DNA of 64,000 nt from Pseudevernia furfuracea (GCA_022315425.1 JAIUPT010000039.1:992001-1056000); one strand, 5' to 3'; positions 1 to 11,805 are shown, numbered from the stretch's first letter. The notes: a model not told the origin generated them from the sequence alone. Numbers and translations are program-made.

Positions 1-433
1 GCACGTACACTCTTCCTTTAGATGTGCATCCCTACATTGAACACTCGACAGTGGATGTTGTGCTGACTAGGACCAAATGACAGGAGCGAGCCAAAGCAAA
101 TCGGCCAAAGGGGAAGCTAGGTAGGGATCTAGCGAAGGAGAGGGCGCAGACGAGGACTGGAACAATGGATGATGTTAGCAAGGATGAAAGGAAGAGGAGG
201 GAGGCGGATCAGACAAGTCAGGCTATCAATTACAACTGAGGGGTTCAAGTGTAGATCTATTGCTATGTGGAACTACGATGCTTGAAGATACAATTGTCGA
301 ATCTCGGCTTACGCGATGTTTCATTGGAGCATTGACTTTGGCAAATGAGTTGAGAAAGGTGGGATGTGAATTTGTTGAATATGTTAGCCTTTTCTGTTCG
401 TAGATATTATGCGTATTACTGCTATCGCATTAT
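1..433. other. intergenic, left edge
   Basis: I see no open frame with coding character on either strand here. It probably holds the 3' untranslated region and terminator of the PRP5 gene, whose stop codon lies at 436-434. Confidence 0.5.
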
Positions 434-3400
434 CTAAACAACATTATAACGACCGCTAGCAGGAGCTCTAGCATCGCTGTCAGCAGCAGCAATAGTGCCC
501 TCCTTGAGCAGCCGCATGAGCTCTCTCATAGCATTGGTAACTACCACCTCGGTATCTCCCTCCACCAGGATATACAGCTTTGGGTTTTCGCCTGCTTGAG
601 GTTCTTTACCTGTGGCATAGAAGCTTCCCTTTGTGGTGATCGAAGTACCTGTGGCTTCCAGAATCTTGGCGACATTCGTGCGGTTGGTGACGGCCCAACG
701 AGCTTTTTCTATTCAAGTGTTAGAGAAAACCACATAAAGAAAGCAGGAAAGGAAACTTACGGGGGAAGTCATTGATCTCCAACGTTGCATGAAACGCCCC
801 AGCGTCGGGACCCTTGTTGTCAATAGGCACCCCGGTACGCATCTCGCGGTTCTTGCTGAGGCGATCATGTATACCAGCAACAGCACGACTGACTTTGTCA
901 AGAGGATTCTTCGAGCCATCTGCTGGTGCTTCTGTCCTATGGACCGTGATCTTGCCGTCGAGATCGATACCTTTGGGAACACCCAGGAGGGTAGGCGGTG
1001 GAGCCGTAGCCGACTGGACGCTTGAAGCAGCCTTGGCGATAATATCGTCGCCCTTATCGTCCTTGTCTTTGTCTTCCTTTTCGTCTTCCTCAGGTTCGTC
1101 GCCAGTCTTGTGTGTCTTTCGCTCTCGAGCACGAGCTGCGTCACGTTCTTGGTCAAGACGCTCCAGGCCTTTCCCACCGAAGCCTGAGCCACTGACTTTC
1201 TCTTTGCCAGATTTGACCTTATCAATGAATGCATCCACGAGCTTTTGGAGCTCTTCAGGCACTTCTTGGCCACTCTGTCTTAAGGCTTTGGCAATATCTA
1301 GCGAATACCGCTCTTGATCCGGCGTCACGAAAGTCACAGCAGTACCAGTGTTGCCAGCACGACCTGTTCTCCCAGCACGATGGACGTAGTCCTCAAGATG
1401 GTTAGGTGCATCGTAGTTGACCACGAGTTTCAGCTGTTTGACGTCTAAGCCACGAGCAGCGACAGAGGTAGCGGTCATGACTGGGATGACTCCAGACTTG
1501 AAGTCTTCAATTGTGGAGTCTCGGTCGATCTGGTCTTTGCCGCCGTGGATGGACATACACGGGTAACCTTTGCGCATGAGATCCTTCAGCAAACCATCGG
1601 CTGATTCTTGCCTGTCCACAAAGATCAAAGCTCGGTCGTCCTCATTCTTCTCTTCTTCATACAACTTGCCGAGAAGCTCCAGAAGGCGGATAAATTTCGT
1701 CTCCTCGGTTCGCACTTCGACGATTTGGGTGATTTCGGGAGCAACGACGCTTCGTCCTCCTACGACTATCTCCACGGGCTTCGAGAGCGTCTTGCGGGCC
1801 AAGGACTCCATCTGGCGCGGGAATGTGGCTGAGAATAGTACTGTCTGACGATCTGGTCGGATATTGGCCAAGATCTTCATGACTTGCGGTTCAAAGCCCA
1901 TGTCGAACATCCTGTCAGCTTCGTCCAACACAACGTATGTGACTCGGCGAAGGTTCGTCACTCTTCCCGAGTTGGCAGCTAAGAGATCAATCATGCGTCC
2001 AGGAGTGCATACAATAATTTCCGCACCACGCTTGAGATCTGCGATCTGGTCTTTGATTGGAGCGCCTCCGTATGCACAAACAGCTCTGAGGCCCAAAGCC
2101 TTGAGGAAAGGCTTACACTCTTTGTGGATTTGGGTTGCCAATTCTCGAGTGGGTGTCATGACAAGGCCGACAGGACCGTCTAGGCTATCGAGTGGTCGCT
2201 GATCTTTGATATGTCGGAACATTGGCAATAAAAACGCTATGGTTTTGCCAGACCCAGTCTTGGCGACACCAATAACGTCTCTCCCAGACATGATTGAGGG
2301 AATGGCTTGCGTTTGAATAGACGACGGCTTCTCGTATCCGAGCTTTTGAATGACTTCGAGTGACTGCACGCCGAGACCGCATTGGGACCACTTTTGCACG
2401 GGTTTCGGAGCATCTACACCCCTGATCTTAATGCCATCGAGTTCTAGTCTTAGATCAGCGACTTCCTCCTCCGTCATCTCCGCTAGCTCTGATGGTTCAT
2501 GGTAGAAACTCTTTCGGAATGGTTGATACGTCACCTTGGCGTGATTAACAGTCGGTAGATCCTTCTTTTTTTTCTTGGTCGCCATGGCTAGGATGTCATC
2601 TGTGTCTGCGGTCACCGTGTTCAAGTCGACATCATCATCTCCAAACATGGTCTCGGGCTGTTGGGCCTTGCTCTTTGTGATTTTGAGACTATTGGTAGAT
2701 TTTGGTGCTTTCATTGGGTCTCCCAAACCGGTCATGAAAGCATCGAGAGGATCGGCTTCCTCCTCTTCCTCCATTACCTCGTCCGGCTTTGCATCGTTCG
2801 GAGCTTCTGTCATTAGCACATCGCCATTGGTCTCTGTTTGTTCTGTAACAATTGCAGCAGGGTCTGCAGCGGCTTGGTAGGCTAAACTTTGGACCTGAAG
2901 GCGCTCCTCTCGCTTTTCTGCCGCCGCTCTTGCAGCCGCGGCTGCTTCCTCTTCTGTACCAGCGTCTTGCATGCCTTGGTCATCGTCAGATTCGTCTTCT
3001 TTATCACCGTTAGCCATAGCAGTATCGTCGTCCATAGCACTGTCCTCAGGTGGAGGGGTCGGCAGCTTCTCTAGTTTTTTCCGCCCTCCTTCCTCCTCAC
3101 CAAAATCAAGGCCTGGTTTCGCTGCTGGTTTTTCGGATTCGGTTGTTGCTTTATTTGCAAGCCCAAAGCCACTGACGTTGCCGCGAGCCTTTAGTGTAGC
3201 TGCAGGGGCGGCTAAAGTAATCATTAGCGGAGATTCGCGGCAGTCATCCAAAATTGGGAGAGACATACCTGATGAGCCATTTGCTAATGCTACTATTTTG
3301 TTAGCCTTCAAACCATTTGCGGTGGGTTTTATGGTGGCGGACGCTTTGGCAATCTCTGGCAAGGCAATGTCCGTTCCGAGCTTGCTTGCGCTGGAAGACG

Positions 3401-4255
3401 CAGATGCCTTCTTTTTGGACAGAGCCTTTGGATCGAACTTGCCAGCGTAAGGAACGGGAGAAGCATCCCCGTTTGTTGCGGCAGGTGTCGAAGGTGAGAC
3501 AGGAGAAGCTGCAGCGGGCGAGCCTTGTGCTTTCTTGTCAATCTCGGCGAGGAGATTTCGAGTTCCGCCTGAAGATTCTAGTTCTTTCTGCTTGCGATCT
3601 TTTTCAGCAGCTTGCTTTTGCTTCCAGGCTTCTAGTTTTGCAAGGCGCTCTGCCTTCTTCTCCTCATCGGTTTGTGTAGGAATCGTTGTTGTCTGTGCCT
3701 CATAATCAGCAGTGATTCAGCGTGAAATAATCTCAAGGGCGAGCTCACTGCTTTACTACCTGCTGACTTCTGATTTTTATCCCTGCTATCGTCTCTTCTT
3801 CCTTTGCGCCTAGAGTCAGCAGATCCTTCTCTCCGCCTTCGAGCTCGCTCGCGAGAGTCATCCCTGAATGCCCGAGAATCCCTCTCACGACTTCTCCTTC
3901 TATAGTCCTTCACGGTATCTCGATCCCGAGATTTCCGTCTGTCGCGGGATCTATCCCTACGGCTCGAGCGATACGCATCGTCATCCCTATGTCTGTCCCT
4001 CGATCGGTCTCTGTGGTGACGAGATTCCCGATCCCGATATCGCTTCTGTAACAACCAGAGGTTAGACCTGGCATAGGAGTATGTTGTGTAACCTACATCA
4101 GGGCTCCTTGTTCGGCTTTTGTGTCGATGACCCCGTCCATCGTCCCGTCGACTTCTCTCATAACGATCTTCATCTCGGTGATGCCTTTTTGACGTAGACG
4201 CAGAGTAGGAGCTGCCTACAGGCGATGGTGAGCGAGTATCCCCGTGGCGAGCCAT
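434..4255 (-). CDS. PRP5: Pre-mRNA-splicing ATP-dependent DEAD-box RNA helicase Prp5
   Basis: Prp5 is the nuclear helicase that remodels U2 snRNP so that the branch site can pair with U2 during prespliceosome assembly. Five exons give about 1203 residues, a usual length for fungal Prp5: 4255-4097, 4045-3749, 3698-3269, 3211-761 and 708-434. The N-terminus is an Arg/Ser/Asp-rich tract (residues ~10-150) like an RS domain, followed by charged linkers. The helicase core shows the Q-motif region, AKTGSGKT (motif I), PTRELATQI (Ia), VLDEADRMF (DEAD box), SAT (III) and HRAGRTGR (VI). The C-terminal ~90 residues form the KH-like end shared by Prp5 and DDX46. Introns 1 and 3 (51 and 57 bases) are multiples of three without stops. 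The exact donor of intron 3 could shift slightly. Identification rests on motif order and the whole-length match to the family. Confidence 0.95.
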
Positions 4256-4753
4256 AAAATCCCGCCTTTGACCAGTGAGTTGTACTCAGAAAGTGAGTTT
4301 CGTGAATATGACAGCTTCCACCTCGGCTATATCGCTCTTACGATACTTCTTGCATCTCCTGTGAAGTGTTGGTGAGGAAATTGCCCGCAGACGTGACTCT
4401 GGTCACCTCGAAATCCTCGTTCGCGTGTTGTTCTCTGGCTTGAAGACGGTACCTAGTATCTGTGAGTCCCAAATGACTAGCTCACGCAATAGGCATTTGC
4501 TTCTTGCAAGAGGATAGCGAGAAGTAGATAGTATTCCCTCCGTACTCTCTCATCAGTCTCTCAGCGAGGGGAGAAGATAGTAACGGTAAGGCTGATTTTA
4601 GCTCGTTGTTAGCGTTCCCAGGGGACACCGCTAGCGTACCAGCCACCTCACGCGACGCTGATTGCTTGACGGAGACCCCCCTTCTCGACCTTCGTCCCTC
4701 GTCTGTTCTACCAATCGCACCAATCTCATTCAGCTTCAATTTGAGGAATCGCC
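4256..4753. promoter_or_regulatory. divergent promoter region, PRP5 / HMG-box gene
   Basis: This 498 base gap lies between the start codons of two genes read outward. Pyrimidine-rich stretches and no conserved ORF are visible. It must hold both 5' leaders; no specific factor site could be assigned. Confidence 0.5.
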
Positions 4754-5901
4754 ATGATCTTTCCAGGCGGTCAATCAGTCGTACGACTGCCCAAATTGAC
4801 GTTGCAATGCCTGGGCAATCGCCGCACGGGCCTCAGCTCCTCCTGTGTTGAACGCGTGCCTGCTCTCTACAATGTCTTCCAATCGCAACACTATTCCAAC
4901 CTCATAATCAAATCCAGCTTGATCACGCCGGTACTTCGCCGAACTTACGCGCAAAGAGCTGTATCACGGCCCAAAGCACACACTGGGAGGACAACCACCG
5001 CAGCAAGAAAGGCCCCAACCACCTCGAAGACAAAAGCCGCCAAGAAGCCCGCACCCAAGAAGACAACCCCAAAAGCGGTACCAAAAGCCAAGTCGAAGGC
5101 AAAGCCACGAATTAGAGCCAAGCCAAAGCCCGCAAAGAAGAGGGCGAAGGCGAAGGCTAAGCCCAAGCCCAAGCTGAGGAAGCCCAAGAAGGTGTTGACG
5201 GACGCACAAAAATCTGCTTTGACCAAAAAGGAGCTCAAGGCGACAGCCCTCAAACCCCCACATGGAGTTGTTTCTAGTACTTGGCAGGTGTTTGCTACAG
5301 AAAAGATGAGGACAGATAACGCTGCTGCAAAAACCAAATTTGGGGATTTGATGAAAGAAGTAAGTGCGAAGTACAAACAGCTAACTCCAGAGCAACTTGA
5401 GGTACGTCTAGCCCTGTAATGATTGGCTCGTCTCCCCTGACTAATACTTGAAAGCACTACAATCACCTTGCGAATCAGAATAGAGCTGCAAATGCTACTG
5501 CTTATCGTCAGTGGATCGAATCGCATACTCCAGAGATCATTCACAAGGCCAATCTTGCGCGGCGGAATCTCAAAAGACTGGGGGTAAATGCATCCCCACT
5601 ACAGGATCACAGGCAGGTCAAAGGCCTCCGTACTTCATATGCCTTTTTCTATCAAGAGCGAATGCAATCGGGGGATCTCAGGGGCCTGAAAGTGACCGAG
5701 TCTGCAAAGCTGATAGGCAGAGAATGGAAATCTCTTTCAGCTAGTGAGAAGAAGGTATGTCGCTCCAAATATCGAGCTAATTCAGGCGCTGATGTTCTTC
5801 AGCCTTTCGACGATTTGGGCGCCCAAGACATGGCAAGGTATACGCAGGAGCGGAAGACTGTTCTGAACAAGGATGTCATACACCAAAAGTCAACAACATA
5901 G
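4754..5901 (+). CDS. Two-HMG-box DNA-packaging protein, probably mitochondrial (Abf2/TFAM type)
   Basis: Exons 4754-5401, 5455-5754 and 5803-5901 give 348 residues. The first ~70 residues are basic and rich in Ser, Leu and Arg, as in a mitochondrial presequence. A low-complexity Lys/Ala/Pro tract follows (roughly residues 75-150), like a histone H1 tail. Two HMG-box-like segments come next, one starting near the PPHGVVSSTWQVFA stretch and one near LRTSYAFFYQERM, the second with the typical LIGREWKSLSASEKKPF signature. Proteins of this layout coat and bend mitochondrial DNA in fungi. Both introns have clean donors (GTACGT, GTATGT) and keep the frame. The Lys-rich linker is longer than in yeast Abf2, so a nuclear role for part of the pool cannot be excluded. 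The start is the only upstream ATG in frame. Confidence 0.85.
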
Positions 5902-7474
5902 ATTCTGCTCAGACTCTGTACATGACTTTCACTCGTCGTGGGCGTCCTACGGGTTGCGTGAATGGAAAAAGGTTGTTCAAGTGCATTGTCTTACATGTAT
6001 ACCACTCTCTATATTTTTTGATGGTTGCGTTGCAGATGGAAATACTTCGAAACCCGATCGATTATCAGTGGGAGATGTTGATGGGTGGGGTTTCAGTCTA
6101 CGCTATGCAAACAGAAGTACACGTGGTATTAGGTCAGTCCATCACTAAGGTATTTTGATACTTCATCCAAGGCGTCAAGTTTGATTCGCTCTGTAACCAG
6201 CAATTGTCCCAGCTCGCCAATCTATCCACTATCATACCCTCATTTCCCTACTCACACCTCTAACTTCCAGCTTGTAGTCGCAAGATTCTTGCGACATACT
6301 TCCCTCCTATTTCTCCCTCAGAGGCGATCTCGGCTCCTGTATTTCCTCCTTCTCCCGCTCGTAGCAAGCATAGCCGTTATGGGAATTCGTAGTAGTGGCG
6401 CAATATTGACCCCCATCACTTTGCCAGTTGATCCCGACCAATATTCCTGACATTCGCAATGACGGGCTCTGAGGATTATGTGTCTGGCTTGGCGTGCCTC
6501 TGCAGGCATCTCCCGATAATTCTTTTACTATTAGCGTATGCAGGAGTGTCTGGAATCCTTGACGCTGTGAAAATTCGCCCTACGCCCACTGTGGATAGTA
6601 GTAATCTCCCATATCACAATTCTAGGCCTCTTAGCAACTGAAGTTCCTGTGTATATCGCTTAGCAAATTCATAGTGTCTTTGCAATGGGCTTCAACAATA
6701 TCACATCGATCTGTTCTATCGGTCTACCCCCCCGAGCCCCCCTCTGTTCGGTCTAGAATCGTCCGTCTGGAGTTACAACGAAGACTTAATGAGGGTTATG
6801 TTTTGATAGACTTTGAAGACTAGCTAGCTACCAAAAGAGATGTATTCGACTAGTAATTACGCTGGCCCAAACTCATGAAGGCTCTGTCTGGCCTTTTCCT
6901 CTTCGGTCCATATATTCGCGTCAGGGATACTCTTAACCTCTTAGGAGCCTGTGCCTTTTTTTCGCTCGAAGAATCATCTCAGACACTCAGCGAGGTATAT
7001 AGGAACTTCTAAAGGCACAAATGAGGCAGTAGAATTGCGAAATGGGAGAATATGAGGTATTCTACTCTCATGCTTGGTGGTGGATAAGCAATTTGCTTAG
7101 CGCCAAGGATTCCAGACACTCCTGCATACTGCAACATAAGGCGATCAATTGGAAGGATACGTGATGTGTAAGAAGGATGAATTGAATCTTCAATCTATGG
7201 TAGATGCGTATGATATGGGAGGCTTGCGAGGCTTGTATTTAACCGAGCCCACTTGCGGGGTCATAGCGTCTCTAGCATACGCTAATACACTTGGAATGTG
7301 CGGCTCCCCGCATGCAGACCCACAGCCTACAGGTATAAAGCTCGCCTTCTCGCCCAAGACATCTCTTCATCTTCACCAAAACTTCTCTCAAGGCGATTTG
7401 ACAGCAAGAAACCCAACTCTTCGAACCTCGAACCAAAGAAACAACCTCAGTCAAGTCTATCAATCTCAATCAAG
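5902..7474. other. gene-poor stretch
   Basis: Only short, compositionally poor frames are present (for example around 6180-6640 on plus). None shows conserved motifs or a convincing splice pattern. The distal part must contain the promoter of the small gene starting at 7475. A few hundred bases before that ATG are CAA/CTTC-rich, like a fungal 5' leader. Confidence 0.45.
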
Positions 7475-7851
7475 ATGCCCCAATCCTCCGGATCCAGCGG
7501 AAAGGGCTACGATGTGACCAGCTCCGGCACCAATAGCCAAGTATGTTCCCCTTCCATCCTGCCATGAGACACTGGCCCAAACCTTTTGGCCAGGGCAATC
7601 ACTACGACAGCCGAGACTACACCTCTTCCACCGGTGGCGATCAAGCCAACCATAATACCTATCACTACTCCAACAACGACGGTGAGTCGGATCATTCCCG
7701 ATGCAGGAAATCCCAGGTGGAGATTTCCGAAAGTAGTACAAGGTTGAGACAGAGGACAGGAAGCTACTATTACAGCAACCCGAACGGATCCACTTACCAC
7801 AACGACGGGAACGGGGGGTCCACCTATACCGCGCCTGGGGGGAAGAAGTGA
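7475..7851 (+). CDS. Small Gly/Ser/Asn/Tyr-rich conserved fungal protein (81 aa)
   Basis: Exons 7475-7540, 7594-7681 and 7760-7851 join in frame to 81 residues. The middle and end have an imperfect internal repeat of Tyr-Ser-Asn-Asn-Gly type (HYSNNDG, YYYSNPNGSTY, NDGNGGSTYTAP). There is no signal peptide or membrane segment. Donors GTATGT and GTGAGT and acceptors CCAG and ACAG support the structure. To my recollection a protein of this type, starting MPQSSGSSGKGY, is widespread in filamentous ascomycetes with no known function. The composition suggests an intrinsically disordered, perhaps RNA-binding or stress-related protein, but that is inference only. Confidence 0.8.
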
Positions 7852-8570
7852 GCCCCCTTGGCAAAGCAGAGGATTGGCCTGGAAGAAGCTGGCCATCCAT
7901 CTTCTGGAGTGGTGGCGGTGGTTGTTTCGTGGTGGTTTCTAAAGATGTGCTCCGAAGAGATGCTTGCTGGCAGCTAGATTCCGTAGAGATGCAATAAAGA
8001 AGGAATTGCTGCTCGTTATCTCCCAATGTTTGACAATGTGTTGATCGGCTTTAAAAGCTGTTGATCTTCAGTGAAGACCACAAAGCAAAGGGCAGCTCCT
8101 TGCCCTCCATCCGTCTCCGATGGCATTGTCTTGACAAACAGGACGATTCCGGGCACCATTCTCGATACTCTCCGCCTGTGGCCTGTGATTGCGAAACCAG
8201 CCAGCCAATAAAAGTTGACGGCTGTGTTTTACGGAGTAAGTTTAGCGCTCTTGCTGAAATGCGTGTCGATTGGGTCAAACGTTTTCAATTGGTAAGCCAT
8301 CACCTTCCCTATAATTAGTCACAATGTCTCAGCAAGGCCCCAGGATGGGTGGGCGGAGTAAGGCGAAGCATCCCAAAGAGGAAAGGCAACGGCTACGTGC
8401 TTGAATCATGAGGGACAAGGGGTAAATTACTGTGTCAAGTGGGACGGTTATATGTACATCTCTTCGAAATATGTTCCCCAGCATTCGCACCATTTTCTCC
8501 AAGAGAAGCAACACTCCTATCACTCTCTGAAATCCCTCTCTTTGAAGTCTTCCGACATTCGAGTGTTGTG
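7852..8570. other. intergenic
   Basis: 3' region of the small Tyr/Asn-rich gene and 5' region of the secreted-protein gene at 8571. No coding signal is seen. The last ~100 bases are C/T-rich, consistent with a fungal core promoter. Confidence 0.45.
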
Positions 8571-9319
8571 ATGCATCTCTCCTCTGTGCCTAAGATTGTC
8601 CTATTATTCGCAAGTCTCATGTACGTTCAAGGGAACGCGTTGTTCGTAGACCTCTCCTTGGCACGAAATCTATCAGGCTGACTGACGTGATGCCAAATTC
8701 AGAAATAGAACCAGCAGTCTCGACATTGCAGCGTCAATTAGCAGTGCTGTCATCGCAGCAGACCCATCATCCAACACCAACACAAATTCGGTCACCGTCT
8801 CCCTTCCTATCCCTAGTACGACTCCTCCACTCTCATTTCACCGTTCCCCCGGCACAAAAGCAGTCCGCAACCGACTCCGTCGGGTTCTGCTTGAACATGA
8901 TAAGAGCGACTGCGAGCGGCAGGATCATAGTAGAGAAAAGCTGACACTGACCCTCTCACAGCCAGCGTGACAGCAACCCTCTCCAGCGCGACCTCTACTA
9001 CGTCCATTCCAGCAAGCCTCGTCATTTCCAGCTCGTCCATGTCCGTCATGGCAACAGGATCTGGTTCGGCCGGGCCTTCAAGCAAGGCAACAACAAGTGG
9101 AGTCGCATCCGGAACCGCGGCTTCAAATGCCACACATGTGAGTCAACGGACGTTTCCCGTGGCAGATGGCACAGCTCCCTGACCCCAATCCAGGCTACCA
9201 ACACTACGGCCGCCTCCGTTTCACCTACCGCCTCCAAGAAGGGTGTTGCCGGTCATGTCCGTGGCTTCACCGGTACCGCTGGGATCCTTCTACTGATCGG
9301 TATGCTGGCAGGGCTTTAG
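8571..9319 (+). CDS. Ser/Thr-rich secreted protein with GPI-anchor-type tail (154 aa)
   Basis: Four exons, 8571-8620, 8703-8815, 8962-9137 and 9194-9319, join in frame to 154 residues. The N-terminus (MHLSSVPKIVLLFASL) is a signal peptide. The body is rich in Ser, Thr and Ala with a few N-glycosylation sequons (NAT, NTT). The C-terminus is a hydrophobic tail, RGFTGTAGILLLIGMLAGL, directly before the stop, as in GPI-anchored cell-wall proteins. The likely location is plasma membrane or cell wall, and heavy O-mannosylation is expected. No enzymatic domain is visible. The second intron (146 bases) is longer than its neighbours and its donor GTACGA is weak, so the end of exon 2 is the least certain point. 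A 12-base C run follows in the 3' region near 9333. Confidence 0.75.
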
Positions 9320-9962
9320 AAGTCCCAAGGTCTCCCCCCCCCCCTTTGTCAATGCTGAGATGGGGGATGCGATGGACGGGTTCTGCCTTCTGCTGTTCTG
9401 CGGACCGACAATCTTTTGTTGTAATAAGAATGTTTTCCATGCATAGTCGGTGTTTTTTTAGTCCTGCCAGACTGTCAATAATAAAGAACCAATGCTTTTC
9501 ATACCCGATGATCAAGTGTTTCAGTCTACACAAACGCCGGGCTTGATTTCCGCAAAGGAGCCAAACAATCACGTTGTCGGATCGGAGGTTTGCTTGTTCC
9601 ACAAACCGGTCACGGTGTCTCGATGACACGTCCGCCTGATTGGAAATAGATCGCCGTGAGGTCTGATCGTCGGACAGGACGAAAACCCAATCTAGCCAGC
9701 TGCATTAAACATGCCGGAGGAGGTTTTTTCAGGTCGTGTTTATCTATAGGAGTACGTGTAATGGACGGACCTTTTTCGTCTTTTCTCATTCTCATCCCCA
9801 TGTCTGTCTCTCTTGTCCTCGCACGCATATTCTGGGCTTTCCTTGCAACATCATCTACGAATCCTAAAAAGCACTCAAGCCTCGAGAAAAGACTTTTTTT
9901 TTAAGGTGTGACCTTGTTTGCAACAAAATCTTTGACGTGTCAAGCGCTCTCAAACGACAAAA
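9320..9962. other. intergenic
   Basis: Contains a poly-C run just after 9330 and no ORF with coding character. Short frames on both strands have skewed composition and no motif. Confidence 0.4.
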
Positions 9963-10416
9963 ATGCACTCGTACTTCCTGCACAACCGTCGTCAATATTC
10001 TATCGACGAGCCTTGTCCACGCGGCAAGCCGAGGCCTATCCGTTCGTCACTTTTTCCCTGTCTTTGTACTTGGAACTTTTTCTTCTCCCGGCTAATCGCA
10101 TGGTAACATACCTCCGGGATAATTCCAGCTCAACCCACGACCTCCACTTTTACGCCGCTATTTTGGAGTGGTCACACCAAAGTGTCCTCGACAGCATCAG
10201 TACCGCCCACGCCCGATCCTACAGAAAAATCCGCTCTTTCACATCGTCTCGCCTTCCTGCAACGTCAACGGCCTACCGGGCAACAAGCGCGGCGGTGACG
10301 AGCATGGGCCTGGCTACAAAGTTCGAGGAAGAAGAGCTTTGCCGAGGATATCCAAGCACCTTTGGCGGCTGCTGTTGTTTCTGGGGATGGTGGCGGGCTT
10401 GGTCGCCGTCAAGTGA
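9963..10416 (+). CDS. Tentative small basic protein with C-terminal membrane anchor
   Basis: A first exon starting MHSYFLHNRRQYS (9963 to about 10041) and a second exon from 10129 ending in HLWRLLLFLGMVAGLVAVK look like one small conserved fungal protein: basic and proline-rich, then one hydrophobic C-terminal helix. The second exon follows a good acceptor (AATTCCAG) and reads to a stop at 10416. The two parts do not join in phase with the donor I see (GTTCGT at 10042); every GT I tried in exon 1 leaves one extra base. Either the splice site differs, the first exon is elsewhere, or a single-base change broke the gene. A competing frame spans the same DNA (9908-10501) but has no protein-like features. 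Confidence 0.4.
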
Positions 10417-10458
10417 TTGGCCGTCCGCGAGGAGCGTGGCGGTCACGACCGTTCTTGA

Positions 10459-11805
10459 TCAATTGCGTCTGCTTTTTTTCGGTTCACTTCGAAACCCGTA
10501 GGAACACCCGCGACTTTGACGTGAGCGATAGAGCGTGTGTAGAATATTGGTCGTGACATCGAGATTTTGCCAGTTTCTCCTTACGGCAACAGCTGTCTTT
10601 CTTGCCTTTTCTTCTGCGGAGCGATTCCTCTCTGGCCGGCCCAACTTTCTTAGCTCCAACATGGCTTCCCATTCTTTCATTATCTCCTTTTCCCTATTAT
10701 TAACTTCCTTTCGATGCCCTTTCTGTCAGCTTTCCTCAACTTCAGCGCAAATAGTCGATCGAAATTGTTCGAGCTTCAATTCTTTGGAAGCGATCTCTCT
10801 AAGTAAGTCAGGATCTGGCGGATATTCAGGCTCATTTTCATCAGGTATGCTTGAAATGTTCCACAACATCCTTTGAAAGGCTTCTCTCATCGATATTAGT
10901 CGGGCTTCTCGTGTCTGTTCTTTCTCATCATCAAAAACAACTTGCGTTCGAAGAGCAAGTTCTGCTTCTTTATGTAACTTATCCAGATAAGCTTTTCCTT
11001 TCGGCGATGAGTCCCCGTCTATTCACTCAAACTCTTCTGGATCAGCATTCGGCGGAGGCAGTCTCTCGGGTTACTCATATAAGCCTTGTCTTGCTCTCGT
11101 AATATCGAACTCCGGTTCATTGTAGAAGTTAATGGCCTTTAACAAGCTGCAGAGAGAATCCACATCCTCAGGGTCATACCACCCATTCCGAATACGGATT
11201 AAACCAATCTATGATTAGGGTGATTCCGGATTCGTTGGAGTCGGCGGGTTTCCGTTTGAGAGTGGTCTCGACGCCAGGATCTAATCCGGGAGCTGTTTGC
11301 GTAGACGTCCTCGAAGGACAGGGTGTCGTGACATGTTGTTTAGTGCAACAGCCTGCCCTCGAAACGTTCGATTGATCACTGTAGGTCGGCGGCCCGTGCT
11401 GATGATAGAGGTTGATCATAAATTGAGAATATACGAAATGGTCTGCTTGATGATAGGGATTCATGTATTAAGGCTGAGTTTGTATATAATTAGGCATGTA
11501 ACTGGCTGGCTGTATTGTTTGCGACAGCGGCCTATATGAGGAAACGATGGCCTGAAGGTGTTGAGCCGATCTAGCATAAATCTGGTCTTCGAGTAATCGA
11601 AAATGAGCGAGATGTTGCTCCACAGTGATGCGCTGGGGTTAAAGTGGATTCGAGGTCATTAACGATAGAGGCTGAGCCTGTGCTGCTGACTGTGTCTGGT
11701 ATATAAGAGTGGGCACCTGGGACCAAAATTGAGGTAGAGGCTGGGCCTGATATGATGGCTGTGTCTGGTACATAGAAGTGGGTTCATAATATGATGCTTA
11801 CTGTT
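10459..11805 (-). pseudogene. Degenerate gene for a Q-rich protein, five in-frame stops
   Basis: Read on the minus strand, a continuous protein-like frame runs from about 11805 to 10459. It starts with a Gln/Pro/Tyr-rich part (MYQTQPSYQAQPLPQFW and a repeat of it), then an acidic and helical part (LCSLLKAINFYNEPEFD, EAFQRMLWNISSIPDENEPE), ending in a charged helix. It is interrupted by TAA at 11641-11639, 11470-11468 and 11073-11071, and by TGA at 11025-11023 and 10728-10726. There is also one frameshift near 11175. The three TAA codons sit where Gln (CAA) would be expected, so C-to-T changes are the likely cause. The family is not recognised; the layout would fit a regulatory or chromatin protein. 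The gene cannot make a full product. Confidence 0.6.

Noticed and set aside
4945..5544. 199-residue minus frame opposite the HMG-box gene
   Set aside because: Shadow of the Lys/Ala/Pro codons; hydrophobic repeats arise from reverse-reading AAG/GCC codons.
9908..10501. 197-residue plus frame
   Set aside because: Long but without domain character; the alternative frame ending in a clean membrane helix is more protein-like.
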